Positions 18,873 through 27,636 of a stretch of 64,000 nucleotides of DNA are shown here, piece after piece (within the stretch, counting starts at the first letter, position 1; every line of letters begins with the position of its first letter). The notes beneath the pieces are model-generated. The model was not told the origin of the DNA. It searched no databases and saw nothing but the letters and a program-made list of their open reading frames with translations. The translations under genes and the position numbers were made by a program. The stretch covers positions 124,001 to 188,000 of the forward strand of contig NZ_BAZR01000001.1 of the NCBI RefSeq assembly GCF_001315105.1. Direction: 5' to 3'. This stretch comes from Paenibacillus sp. JCM 10914 (GTDB taxonomy: Bacteria; Bacillota; Bacilli; Paenibacillales; Paenibacillaceae).

Positions 18873-19532
18873 GTGAATTCCTTAAATCAATTATTACTGG
18901 GGAGCAAGACAGCGGTCATCGTGGTTGATGTTCAGAATGATTATTGCCATCCGCAGGGCTCGCTGCCGCAGGCTGGCTGCGACATTTCGGGTATTCCTGA
19001 GATGGTATTACGTCTTCAGGGACTGTTGCATTCCGCCAGGGAGCGTAAAGTACCGGTTATTTTCATCCAGACGCTGCATGAGAAGGCAACGGATTCGGAT
19101 GTTTGGACAACTCGCTCATCTGGACGCTCTGCCAAAGTATGCCGTACGGGGACTTGGGGAGCTGAGTTCTATGAGGTTGTACCTTTATCCGATGACATCG
19201 TCGTGCGTAAACATAGATATAGTGCATTCATTAATACAAGGCTAGAGTCCGTACTGAAAACACTTAAGATCGAAATCTTGATCATGACCGGTGTGAGCAC
19301 GAACGTATGCGTAGAATCGACTGCCCGGGACGGATTCATGCTGGATTATCATATCGTATTAGTCGAGGATGCATGTGCTTCGTATTCCCAAACGGCGCAT
19401 GAGATGACACTGGAGAATATAGCCGGTTATTTCGGGAAGGTTAGTACAACAGAGCAAATCATTGGTATTTGGGCTGATCTGGCAACAAGGGAGATCAAAG
19501 CGCCAATATCAGTAGAGCCTGCTCTGGGATAA
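18873..19532 (+). CDS. Isochorismatase-family cysteine hydrolase (amidohydrolase)
   Basis: 219 residues. The catalytic triad is complete: Asp19 (Val-Asp-Val-Gln-Asn-Asp), Lys113 (Val-Arg-Lys-His-Arg-Tyr) and Cys146 (Ser-Thr-Asn-Val-Cys-Val-Glu-Ser-Thr). This fold includes nicotinamidase, ureidoacrylate hydrolase (RutB), N-carbamoylsarcosine hydrolase and biuret hydrolase. 'TNVCVESTARDG' with 'FINTRLE' resembles the RutB/biuret branch. Being last in the importer operon, it likely releases ammonia or carbamate from the imported compound. The GTG at 18873 is preferred because AGGGGAG precedes it; an ATG at 18849 overlaps the upstream stop. Confidence 0.87.
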   Translation: MNSLNQLLLGSKTAVIVVDVQNDYCHPQGSLPQAGCDISGIPEMVLRLQGLLHSARERKVPVIFIQTLHEKATDSDVWTTRSSGRSAKVCRTGTWGAEFYEVVPLSDDIVVRKHRYSAFINTRLESVLKTLKIEILIMTGVSTNVCVESTARDGFMLDYHIVLVEDACASYSQTAHEMTLENIAGYFGKVSTTEQIIGIWADLATREIKAPISVEPALG

Positions 19533-19551
19533 CGACGATGCTGCACGATGG

Positions 19552-19578
19552 AAGAAGCTCTACCGGTGGGAGCTTCTT
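19552..19578 (+). terminator. Hairpin after the hydrolase gene
   Basis: Nine-base perfect arms (AAGAAGCTC and GAGCTTCTT) with a short GC-containing loop lie 19 bases after the stop. No T run follows, so it is a weak terminator candidate. Confidence 0.4.
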
Positions 19579-19633
19579 GATGCGACAACCTGGATAACAG
19601 GAATTCCGGATTCTTAAAGCTGGTGAGGTCCAC

Positions 19634-21031
19634 ATGAACAACAAGACGAGATTATTGGTGCAATATACAATTTGTTTAGGGGCTTTCTTGTCTAACTTAT
19701 CGGCAGGCATGTTCAATATTGCGCTGGTTGACATTGCCCGCACATTCGATTCTTCGATTCCTCACGCACAATGGATCGTGACCGCTTATTTGCTCGTCAT
19801 ATCCGTATTGCTACCGGTGATGGGTAAACTTGGGGATATGCTAGGTCGACGAAACATCCATAATATCGGTTACTTCATCTTTATGGGAGGGGCACTGTGT
19901 TGCGCGCTGTCTCCTTCCCTGAACGCGTTGGTCTCCTCGCGAATCATTCAGGGCATCGGCGCCGCCATGTATCAGGCAACTAATATGGCGCTTATCATCT
20001 CCGTGTTCCCGAAGGAACAACGCGGGAAGGCGCTGGGATTAATCAGCACATTTGTAGCGGCTGGCTCTATGATTGGTCCGAGCCTGGGGGGTGTGTTGAT
20101 CCAATGGCTGAACTGGAGGAGCAACTTTTGGTTATTGGCAGGGCTATCACTCATCGCCTGGCTTTTTGCTCAGCGGTTCATACCGAAGGACCAACCGGAA
20201 AGAGGAAGTCGGCTGGATGTGCCCGGCGCCGCTATGTTCGGGTTGTCATTAACCGGGCTGATCGCCGCGGTCAATCTGGGAGCTCAATGGGGCTGGGGCT
20301 CGTGGCAAGTGCTGCTGCTGTTCCTGTTGTTCGGGGGCGGAGCAATTGCATTCATCGCTTGGTGCTTCTCATCGCGCTGGGAGCGAAGCCCGGAGGGACG
20401 ACAACCGTTCATCAAGCTGGATCTGTTTCGGGATAGCGGTATCCGGATAGGCATCTTAATTACCATTATAACGTATATGGCTGCTTTTTCAGCACAGTTG
20501 GTTTTACCGGTATTCTTGCTTGGCGAACTGGGCGTGGAGCCTGTGGCCGCAGGGCTGATTATGATGGGTTATCCGTTGTCGCTCATTGTATTTTCTCCGT
20601 TATCCGGCAGCTTATCGGACAAGCATGGGACCTATCCGCTGCTCTCAGCCGGCATGCTTATCATGATCGCCGCTTTAGGCGTACTGGGATTCATTACGTC
20701 AGTCTACCCGATTCTATTGCTTATTCTGTTGATTGTTATGCTTGGCGGATCGATGGGGATGATCACTCCGCCGAACAACTCGCTTGTGATGAGCCGCACA
20801 GCCGCGCAGGATATGGGACTGATCAGCAGCATTTTGGCGCTATGCCGGAATCTGGGGATGATGTTCGGTACCGCTGCAGGCGGGGTCATGCTTGCGTTGC
20901 CAAACGGTTCAAGCGGCTTCACCGGGTTTCGCATGATGTTCATGTTGAACACGATTCTGGTACTGACGGCTTTCATGGCGATGTTCATTACCTTCCGCTT
21001 CGCTAAACAAAAGGAACGTTTGTCTTCTTGA
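19634..21031 (+). CDS. MFS drug/solute exporter (DHA2, EmrB/QacA-like)
   Basis: 465 residues with about 14 hydrophobic segments. The motif A loop 'GKLGDMLGRRNIH' follows the second segment, and motif C-like 'GPSLGGVL' is in segment 5, which marks drug/H+ antiporters. The substrate is unknown. The ATG at 19634 is preceded by GGTGAGG. It is separated from the importer operon by a hairpin and is probably its own unit. Confidence 0.88.
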   Translation: MNNKTRLLVQYTICLGAFLSNLSAGMFNIALVDIARTFDSSIPHAQWIVTAYLLVISVLLPVMGKLGDMLGRRNIHNIGYFIFMGGALCCALSPSLNALVSSRIIQGIGAAMYQATNMALIISVFPKEQRGKALGLISTFVAAGSMIGPSLGGVLIQWLNWRSNFWLLAGLSLIAWLFAQRFIPKDQPERGSRLDVPGAAMFGLSLTGLIAAVNLGAQWGWGSWQVLLLFLLFGGGAIAFIAWCFSSRWERSPEGRQPFIKLDLFRDSGIRIGILITIITYMAAFSAQLVLPVFLLGELGVEPVAAGLIMMGYPLSLIVFSPLSGSLSDKHGTYPLLSAGMLIMIAALGVLGFITSVYPILLLILLIVMLGGSMGMITPPNNSLVMSRTAAQDMGLISSILALCRNLGMMFGTAAGGVMLALPNGSSGFTGFRMMFMLNTILVLTAFMAMFITFRFAKQKERLSS

Positions 21032-21040
21032 TCATAGTAG

Positions 21041-21099
21041 ACAAAGAGAGCGCGTGATGGGAATCTCAAGAGTCCATTGCGTGTTCTTTGTGTTTGCCG
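21041..21099 (+). terminator. Terminator after the MFS gene
   Basis: Arms 'ACAAAGAGAGCGCGTGATGG' and its near-complement ending in TTCTTTGTG enclose a short loop just after the stop; a T-rich stretch follows. Confidence 0.55.
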
Positions 21100-21279
21100 T
21101 CAATGTCTTTTGTTGACCACACTATTGACGGAATCTCTGCCATGGGTTTAAATTGGAAAAATGGTTATATGGAACCGTATCTCTGGAAGATAAGGGGAAA
21201 TACTATAATCAAACCTTTTAAGGCGGTTAATTGTTTAATATAAGAAATAGGCAGCATGTATTCTCCAGGGGGTAGACTA

Positions 21280-22593
21280 TTGATAGTGAACTACATGAAA
21301 GAACCAGGGACTCGGCGATTTTTGATCATCATATCATTTGTAGTGTTTGTACTTTCAGCTCTAATTGTTCTGCTGCATGGTGATCAGCTTCTGCTGGGCG
21401 ACCCGCAAAAGCTTAATAATGACGATGTGAAATATATTCATACTGCTCGAGTACTGCTAAATGAAGGAACGCTCGTCTATAACTCGGGTGCGGAGCCGTC
21501 GGCTTTCATCATGCCCGGTTTGCCGCTTATCCTCAGCGGGTTTATGGCCGTATTTGGTCAAGATCATGGAGGCGTGATCGCCTTCAGGCTCTTCCAGTCG
21601 CTCTTACAGGCCCTAAGTATTTTTCCGATCTATTATATTGCCCGGTACACGTTTAACCATCGAGCTGCGGTCATTGCCACTTGCATCACGGCGCTTTACC
21701 TTCCGGATTATTTCACTTCCGGTTCCGTGCTTACCGAAGGCACATACCGCATCATTATTCTACTGTTGGTATGTGCGATGATGATCGCGGTACATTCACG
21801 TAAATGGTTGTGGTACATACTTGTTGGTGTTCTGACAGCCGCCGCCGCTTATTTTAAACCACAGGCCTCGCTGTTTCCGTGCGTCATGCTCATATTTTGG
21901 CTTGTTTATCGCTACAGCTTTAAAGAGATTGCGAAATATACTTTTACGATACTGGCCGCTTATATTGTGCTGCTGATACCGTGGTGGATACGAAACTACC
22001 TGACATTCGGGGAGTTTATACTATTTACGAGTTCGGCAGGTAGTCCGTTTTTGCTCGGCACGCGTATTGACTATCAGTTGCCTCCCGCCGGTTTTTTTGA
22101 GGCGTATCCTCAGTATAGCCCTGAGACAATCTACATGGGCGCTGATGGTGCGGCCGTCTCCAAAGGGCTCGATATTTTGAAGTATGGATTGTCACACGAT
22201 CCGCTGAAGTATATTTACCATTATACGATTGGAAGATTTGAGTCGTTATATTTGGTTCCTTTCTACCTGAACGATATTTTTAATATTAGCAAGCCGTTGG
22301 TTACATTCTTTCAGAAAACCATCGTCTATTTGGGGCTGATCGGAATGGTCTGGGCTTTTGCGCAGAAATTATGGAAGCCAATGCTGCCGATTGTCTTAAT
22401 GATGGCATATTTTACAGCCATTCACTTGCCTTTTGTAGCGATGTCTCGTTATGGCTATCCGTCGTTCGTCTTCTTTGCATGTTTTGCTGGCTATGCCATT
22501 TATCGAGTGTATCTGTTCTTTACAAGAGGGAAATCGGAGGAATTGGAGGCGAAGCGAGTTGAAAGTCGTAATCATCATTCCGGCATACAATGA
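21280..22593 (+). CDS. Polytopic membrane glycosyltransferase (GT-C, GT39/ArnT-like)
   Basis: About 438 residues and 10-11 hydrophobic segments. The first extracytoplasmic loop carries the Asp-Asp pair 'NNDDVKYIHTA', the catalytic pattern of GT-C enzymes that use polyprenyl-phosphate sugars, followed by 'PGLPLI'. It should transfer a sugar from a lipid carrier to an acceptor on the outer face of the membrane. Possible starts are TTG 21280 (AGGGGG 7 bases upstream), GTG 21286 and ATG 21295. It overlaps the next gene by 35 bases, so they form one translationally linked operon. Confidence 0.8.
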   Translation: MIVNYMKEPGTRRFLIIISFVVFVLSALIVLLHGDQLLLGDPQKLNNDDVKYIHTARVLLNEGTLVYNSGAEPSAFIMPGLPLILSGFMAVFGQDHGGVIAFRLFQSLLQALSIFPIYYIARYTFNHRAAVIATCITALYLPDYFTSGSVLTEGTYRIIILLLVCAMMIAVHSRKWLWYILVGVLTAAAAYFKPQASLFPCVMLIFWLVYRYSFKEIAKYTFTILAAYIVLLIPWWIRNYLTFGEFILFTSSAGSPFLLGTRIDYQLPPAGFFEAYPQYSPETIYMGADGAAVSKGLDILKYGLSHDPLKYIYHYTIGRFESLYLVPFYLNDIFNISKPLVTFFQKTIVYLGLIGMVWAFAQKLWKPMLPIVLMMAYFTAIHLPFVAMSRYGYPSFVFFACFAGYAIYRVYLFFTRGKSEELEAKRVESRNHHSGIQ

Positions 22594-23260
22594 AGAACTC
22601 AGCATTCGCAAGGTCATCAACGAAATTCAGGTGGCCATGCCAGCGGCCGATATTCTGGTCGTTAATGACGGTTCTTCGGACCGGACAGCATTCATCGCCA
22701 AGGAAGCGGGCGCTATCGTTCTGAATATGCCGTTTAATGTTGGTATCGGAGGGACGATGCAGACTGGCTATATGTACGTCCGAGACGAGGGTTATGATGT
22801 GGCTGTTCAGATGGATGCGGATGGACAACATGCTGCGGCAGACCTGCCGTTGCTTCTAGCCAAGATTTCAGATCATGATCTGGTTATCGGATCCAGATTT
22901 CTGGAGACGACAGCATACCAATCCACTTTCATGCGGAGTGTAGGCATTCGCTTCTTTTCCATACTGGTAAGCGCACTGACACGGCAGCCATTCACGGATA
23001 CGACAAGCGGCTTTCGGGCTGCCGGCCGTAAAGTTATTGAGATGTACGCCGATTATTATCCTATCGATTATCCGGAAGTAGAATCTATCGTTTATTTAAC
23101 GCGTAACCATTGTCGCTTGGTTGAGGTAAGAGCGGAGATGCGCCCGCGTGAAACGGGAAGATCATCGATTACGCCGCTGAAATCAGCGTATTATATGGTT
23201 AAGGTAACGCTGTCTGTCCTCATTAGTGCTGTGCGATTCCGAGAGGTACGAGCGGAATGA
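22559..23260 (+). CDS. Family 2 glycosyltransferase (dolichol/polyprenyl-phosphate sugar synthase-like)
   Basis: 233 residues. GT-A fold motifs are clear: Ile-Ile-Pro-Ala-Tyr-Asn-Glu start, 'VNDGSSD', and the metal-binding 'MDADGQH'. This matches DPM1/GtrB-like enzymes that load a sugar onto polyprenyl phosphate at the inner face. It lacks the C-terminal membrane helices of GtrB. The TTG at 22559 follows GGAGG by 9 bases. It supplies the lipid-linked donor for the membrane enzyme encoded upstream. Confidence 0.88.
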   Translation: MKVVIIIPAYNEELSIRKVINEIQVAMPAADILVVNDGSSDRTAFIAKEAGAIVLNMPFNVGIGGTMQTGYMYVRDEGYDVAVQMDADGQHAAADLPLLLAKISDHDLVIGSRFLETTAYQSTFMRSVGIRFFSILVSALTRQPFTDTTSGFRAAGRKVIEMYADYYPIDYPEVESIVYLTRNHCRLVEVRAEMRPRETGRSSITPLKSAYYMVKVTLSVLISAVRFREVRAE

Positions 23261-23610
23261 TGAATATTTATGTTTTATCGATCCTATTCTCACTCGCCTT
23301 TCTGTTAATCATATTGGAGCTTGTAAGACGGCGTAAGTTAAAGGAGCAGTATTCATTGCTTTGGATACTCATGGGCGTGTTGCTGCTCATTATCTCCATG
23401 AATGTATCGTTAGTAGAGCAGTTAGCTGATTGGCTGCGAATCGAGTACGCGCCTGCACTGCTCTTCTTGTTCGGCTTATTATTTTGCTTCGTGTTCATAT
23501 TGCATTTGACGATCGTCATTACGAAGCTCAGTCAGCAAGTGCTGCGGCTCACACAGGAAATAACGATACTCAAAGGGGATGAGTTGAAGCATCATGAACG
23601 TGATCACTAG
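23257..23610 (+). CDS. DUF2304 membrane protein
   Basis: 117 residues with three hydrophobic segments (about 4-20, 35-50, 66-92) and a coiled tail 'QQVLRLTQEITIL'. DUF2304 proteins occur beside GT2 lipid-sugar synthases and are thought to anchor or assist them. The start ATG overlaps the upstream TGA (ATGA), and the stop lies inside the next gene, so translation is tightly coupled. Confidence 0.82.
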   Translation: MMNIYVLSILFSLAFLLIILELVRRRKLKEQYSLLWILMGVLLLIISMNVSLVEQLADWLRIEYAPALLFLFGLLFCFVFILHLTIVITKLSQQVLRLTQEITILKGDELKHHERDH

Positions 23611-23937
23611 TTATATTTTGCTGCTTATGAATATTGTTTTGCTGGTGTGCGGTCAAATTTTGTTTAAGCTAGGCCTTCAGAACAGCGGAGGGTTGCAATG
23701 GATGAAGCTGCTCAGTTCGGTGCATATCTGGGGGGACTCTGTTTATACGGTGTATCAACGATGATCTGGTTCGCTGTGCTGTCCCGGCTTCCGCTAAGCA
23801 TCGCCTATCCACTCCAAAGTCTTGCTTATGTACTGGCCTTAATCCCGGCATACTTCTTATTCCATGAGACGATCAATTTTACCAAAATCGTAGGTGTGGC
23901 CGTGATTGTATTCGGTGCTTATCTTATCGTTAAATAA
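23594..23937 (+). CDS. Small four-helix SMR/EamA-like membrane protein, probable lipid-sugar flippase subunit (frameshifted)
   Basis: The N-terminal half (from ATG 23594) and C-terminal half (frame ending 23937) lie in different frames that meet at a run of six Gs at 23730-23735. Seven Gs would join them into 114 residues with four membrane helices. The sequence 'YPLQSLAYVLALIPAYFLFHE' matches the helix 3 pattern of SMR and ArnE/ArnF proteins. Role inferred from context: moving the polyprenyl-linked sugar across the membrane. It overlaps the DUF2304 gene by 17 bases. The run-length error is probably technical. Confidence 0.72.
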
Positions 23938-23953
23938 AATGTTGGCTAAGCAA

Positions 23954-23999
23954 AAAGGTATCCATAGCTGTCGCAATCGACATCGCTTAGGATACCTTT
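23954..23999 (+). terminator. Terminator between the glycosyltransferase cassette and the M42 peptidase gene
   Basis: Ten-base arms (AAAGGTATCC and GGATACCTTT) with a 26-base loop lie between two convergent genes; T- and A-rich flanks let it act in both directions. Confidence 0.75.
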
Positions 24000-24012
24000 A
24001 TTTAAATTAACG

Positions 24013-25085
24013 TTATGCACGATCAAGAATCGTCTGCAGTGTAGAACGATCCAGACCTTTGACAAGTTTGATCAACAGTTCTTTTGCTGCATCATAGTCA
24101 TCGGTGTGAATAATGGAAGATGACGTATGGATGTAGCGGGAGCAGATGCCGATAATCGTGGATGGAACGCCGATTCCACTTAGATGTACTTGACCAGCGT
24201 CCGTGCCGCCTGGCGATACAAAATACTGGTATTTGATTTTATGTGTATCCGCGGTGTCCTGCACGTACTCTACCATCCGCGGTGCGTGAGCATGGTTGGA
24301 TCGAAGATGCGGAGCAATGCCCCTTGACCCAACTGGCCGAACTGGCTCTTGTCACCCATCATGTCGTTGGCAGCACTTGCATCCAGACCGAAGAAGATGT
24401 CCGGTTGAATCAGGTTCGCCGATGTGCGAGCTCCGCGCAGCCCAAGCTCTTCTTGAACCGTTGCACCCGCGTAGACCGTGTTAGGCAGTTTCTCGCCATG
24501 AAGGGCTTTGACGAGCTCGATCGCTAATCCTACTCCGTAACGATTGTCCCATGCCTTGGCCATAATCTTCTTTGGGTTGGCGAGTGGAGTGAATTCACAG
24601 ATCGGAACAACCTGTTGGCCTGGACGGATTCCGAAGGACTCCGCCTCCGCTTTGTTGTCGGCGCCGATATCAATATACATCGTCTTGATGTCCACCGGCT
24701 TGCTCCGCTGGGCCTCATCTAATAGATGAGTCGGAATGGAACCGACAACCCCCGTAATCGGTCCGTTATCCGTAATGATGTGTAATCGCTGTGCGAGCAC
24801 CGCTTGGCTCCACCAGCCGCCCAGCGGCTGAAAGCGAATCATGCCGGCTTCGGTAATGCCGGTAACCATAAACCCGACTTCGTCCATATGTCCGGCAACC
24901 ATCACTTTCGGGCCTTCATTGTCGCCGCGCATAACGGCAAACAAACTGCCGAGGCGATCTTGTACGAACTCATCTGTATATGGTGACAGGGTTTCTTTGA
25001 CCCATGCTCTTAATTCTCTTTCAAAACCCGGTGCAGAAGGGAATTCGGTAAGTGTGCGGAATAGTTCTAATGTTGATTCATTCAT
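24013..25085 (-). CDS. M42-family metallo-aminopeptidase (frameshifted)
   Basis: Repair of one base near 24277 joins two frames into 357 residues, normal for the glutamyl-aminopeptidase/FrvX family. Metal ligands and catalytic residues are visible: Gly-His-Met-Asp-Glu-Val-Gly near residue 65, Trp-Asp-Asn-Arg-Tyr near 180, Glu-Glu in Gln-Glu-Glu-Leu-Gly near 212, Asp in Gly-Leu-Asp-Ala near 235, and the late His in Tyr-Ile-His-Thr. It trims peptides in the cytoplasm with two metal ions. As printed, the product ends at a TAG (24270-24272) and lacks the last His ligand. Single gene; the ATG at 25085 follows AAAGGAGC. Confidence 0.87.
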
Positions 25086-25254
25086 GACATCATCGCTCCT
25101 TTGGAAAAGGTATGTATAAAGTTCTGCTTCTAGTATGCCCTTATATAAGCTAAAAGTCTAGAAATCGGCAAGGAACAAGCACCCGGGAGCATGTCCGGGT
25201 ATAAAATGATATCAAACCATTTCTGTGTGCAACGCGACAAGGAAGGAGCAGAAC

Positions 25255-25377
25255 ATGTCCCTTGTAAATTATAACAGGATTCATCCTTACGTCCTTCACC
25301 CTGGAGTCCGAGAACTTCTGCTCATTATGGTTCTCTTTATCCTGATCGTCATTTTACTGAAATATGTATGGATTTAA
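25255..25377 (+). CDS. Small single-span membrane peptide, 40 residues
   Basis: A short frame from ATG 25255 to TAA 25377, preceded by GGAAGGAGC and followed by a terminator. The N-terminal half is polar ('NYNRIHPYVLHP'); the C-terminal half is one hydrophobic helix. It sits just upstream of the spoVA genes. Size and layout resemble small sporulation membrane peptides of Bacillales, but I cannot assign a family. Confidence 0.6.
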   Translation: MSLVNYNRIHPYVLHPGVRELLLIMVLFILIVILLKYVWI

Positions 25378-25424
25378 TGATCATGAGCGCAGCGAGCGAG
25401 GCGTGATCGCTTGTTTGTTCGTAG

Positions 25425-25454
25425 GCTCCCAGAATTCTCTGGGGGCTTTTTTTT
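25425..25454 (+). terminator. Terminator after the small membrane peptide gene
   Basis: Nine-base arms (GCTCCCAGA and TCTGGGGGC, one G-T pair) with a short loop are followed by eight Ts. Confidence 0.85.
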
Positions 25455-25515
25455 GATTACGCAGATGAACAGATGAAATGGATGATTTTCCAATCATAAA
25501 GGAAGTTCATTCTAA

Positions 25516-25545
25516 GCATAATGATATCAAGCGATATCCATCATG
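25516..25545 (+). promoter_or_regulatory. Candidate sigma-G promoter for the spoVA genes
   Basis: GCATA at 25516-25520 and CATCATG at 25539-25545 are separated by 18 bases, resembling the sigma-G pattern (GHATR, then CATWHTA). It lies 51 bases before the spoVAC ATG. The downstream box is imperfect, so this is a candidate only. Confidence 0.35.
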
Positions 25546-25596
25546 GCTATTTCAGCAGGTCAAGGAAATCCATACTTCATGCGGAGGTGCTAATAT

Positions 25597-26085
25597 ATGT
25601 CCGGTTCTGGTTCAAAACCTAAATCAGATATTACCACGATGAGTTCAGCGGAATATCAAAAAATCGCCAAAAAGCACGAGCCTCCACGGGGCGTCTTAAA
25701 AAATTGCATACGGGCCTTTTTAATCGGGGGCTTGATCTGTCTCATCGGCCAGTGCATCCAGCGATTTTTCATGTCCGTATTTGATATGAGCGCAACCGAG
25801 GCAAGCAATCCCACGGTTGCGGTATTAATCATTATCTCCGTCATCCTGACTTCATTCGGGGTGTATGACAAGATCGCGCAGTGGGCCGGCGCAGGCAGCG
25901 CGGTGCCGGTTACCGGATTCGCTAACTCGATGTGTTCTGCCGCGTTGGAGCACAGGGCCGAGGGACTGGTGCTAGGAGTTGGTGCCAGTATGTTTAAGCT
26001 GGCGGGTTCGGTTATCGTATTCGGTACGGTTGCCGCATTTATCATAGGTATCATACATGCCGTCCTCGGCTTGGGTGGGAGGTAA
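25597..26085 (+). CDS. spoVAC: Stage V sporulation protein AC
   Basis: 162 residues. A polar N-terminus of about 35 residues precedes four hydrophobic segments; the family pattern 'GAGSAVPVTGFANSM' is present. In Bacillus, SpoVAC forms a mechanosensitive channel in the inner spore membrane and helps pass dipicolinic acid in sporulation and out in germination. The ATG at 25597 follows GCGGAGGTG. First of three spoVA genes, made in the forespore. Confidence 0.96.
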   Translation: MSGSGSKPKSDITTMSSAEYQKIAKKHEPPRGVLKNCIRAFLIGGLICLIGQCIQRFFMSVFDMSATEASNPTVAVLIIISVILTSFGVYDKIAQWAGAGSAVPVTGFANSMCSAALEHRAEGLVLGVGASMFKLAGSVIVFGTVAAFIIGIIHAVLGLGGR

Positions 26086-26091
26086 CACGAG

Positions 26092-27104
26092 ATGAAAGTG
26101 ATTGGTCAAACCTGGCAGTTTGAGAACAAGCCCGTCATCATCAGCACAGGCACCATCGTTGGACCGGAAGAAGGGGAAGGGCCGCTCGCCGAGGATTTTG
26201 ATTACGTATACGACAATATCGAAATCAATGAGAAGACTTGGGAGAAGGCGGAACGGCGGCTGTTGGAGGAAGCTCGAGAAAAGCGGTGGAGAAGGCGGGC
26301 ATCCGCGAGGATCAACTGCAATTTTTCATCGGCGGCGATCTGATGAATCAGATTATCAGCAGTTCCTTTGCAGCCAGACAGATGGGTGTCCCCTATATCG
26401 GCGTGTTCGGTGCGTGTTCTACCTCGATGGAGAGTCTGGCCGTAGCATCCATGCTGGTGGATTCAGGCGGGGCCAACTACGTAATGGCAGGCACAGCAAG
26501 TCATAACTGTACGGTGGAGAAGCAGTTTCGTTATCCGACCGAGTATGGGTCGCAAAAGCCGCCCTATGCGCAGTATACCATCACCGGTGCCGGTTGCTCC
26601 GTTGTGTCCAATCAAGGGGACGGTCCGGCAGTTACTTACGCTACCATCGGCAAAGTCATTGATTTAGGGATCAAGGATCCTTTCAATATGGGGGCTGCGA
26701 TGGCTCCAGCGGCGGCCGATACGATTACGAAGCATTTCAGGGATACCGGAAGACAGGCGAAGGACTACGATTTAATCGTCACCGGGGACCTTGCTTCCGT
26801 AGGCTTGCCTATCGCCAAGGATCTCCTGAAGCAGAATGACGTCATCATGGATGGAACTGTTTTCAGTGATTGCGGTTTGATGGTCTATGATCTGGAGAAG
26901 CAGAAATACGTGAATGCAGGCGGCAGCGGTTGCGGCTGCTCGGCCGTCGTTACGTACGGACATATATTGAAGCGCATGCGCAAGGGCGAGCTGAAGAAAG
27001 TGCTGGTTGTGGCCACGGGAGCCTTGCTCTCCCCGATCTCATATCAGCAGGGTGAGAGCATTCCTTGTATCGCACATGCGGTAGCATTAGAGATGGGAGG
27101 TTAA
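26092..27104 (+). CDS. spoVAD: Stage V sporulation protein AD (frameshifted)
   Basis: Thiolase-fold protein that binds dipicolinic acid for uptake into the forespore. The first 60-odd residues are in one frame and the rest in another. Adding one A to the run at 26278-26281 joins them into 337 residues, the family length. The motif region 'FGACSTSMESLAVASMLV' is intact. It sits 6 bases after spoVAC and 6 bases before spoVAE. The break lies in a homopolymer and is probably technical. Confidence 0.93.
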
Positions 27105-27110
27105 CAGCAG

Positions 27111-27460
27111 ATGCAATTTTTATGGGCATTCGTAATTGGCGGCCTGATCTGCGTCATCGGACAAATACTGATGGATGTCGTTAAACTGACGCCGGCGCAT
27201 ACGATGAGTTCGTTAGTCGTGGCGGGAGCATCGCAGATGGATTTGGTTTGTATGAGCCGCTTGTGAAATTTGCCGGCGCCGGGGCGTCGGTACCGATTAC
27301 GAGTTTTGGTAATTCCCTTGTGCACGGTGCATTAACGGAGCTGGGCAGGGACGGCTGGATCGGAGTGGTCACAGGGATATTCGAAGTTACGAGCGCAGGC
27401 ATATCCTCGGCGATCATCTTCTCCTTCCTGGCGGCACTGTTTGTAAGGCCAAAGGGATGA
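27111..27460 (+). CDS. spoVAE: Stage V sporulation protein AE (frameshifted)
   Basis: Starts at ATG 27111 with '[16 protein letters not shown]'; the frame breaks near 27230 and the C-terminal part ('[19 protein letters not shown]') continues in another frame to 27460. One restored base gives 116 residues, the length of the SpoVAEb type. Four membrane segments are expected. It is a partner of SpoVAC in dipicolinic acid movement; its sequence is related to SpoVAC (shared [10 protein letters not shown] pattern). Confidence 0.9.
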
Positions 27461-27485
27461 GTTCGATTATATAGCATTTTGAAGG

Positions 27486-27510
27486 CCCCAGGTGTTTCTG
27501 GGGTCTTTTT
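27486..27510 (+). terminator. Terminator after spoVAE
   Basis: CCCCAG and CTGGGG arms with a 6-base loop are followed by TCTTTTT, 25 bases after the spoVAE stop. Confidence 0.88.
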
Positions 27511-27636
27511 CATGTTTAACATCTACTGCAAGTTGGTTAATAAGCAAAATATCTCTGTGAATGTACTCTGGGACTTCGATCATGTACAATAGTAACTAAA
27601 ATAAGTATTTATTCCCTTACAGGAGGTTAGTCATAC

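Noticed and set aside
26275..26285. Programmed ribosomal frameshifting in spoVAD and the other split genes
   Set aside because: No shared slippery heptamer or downstream structure is seen at the thirteen sites, and unrelated core genes never known to use it are affected.
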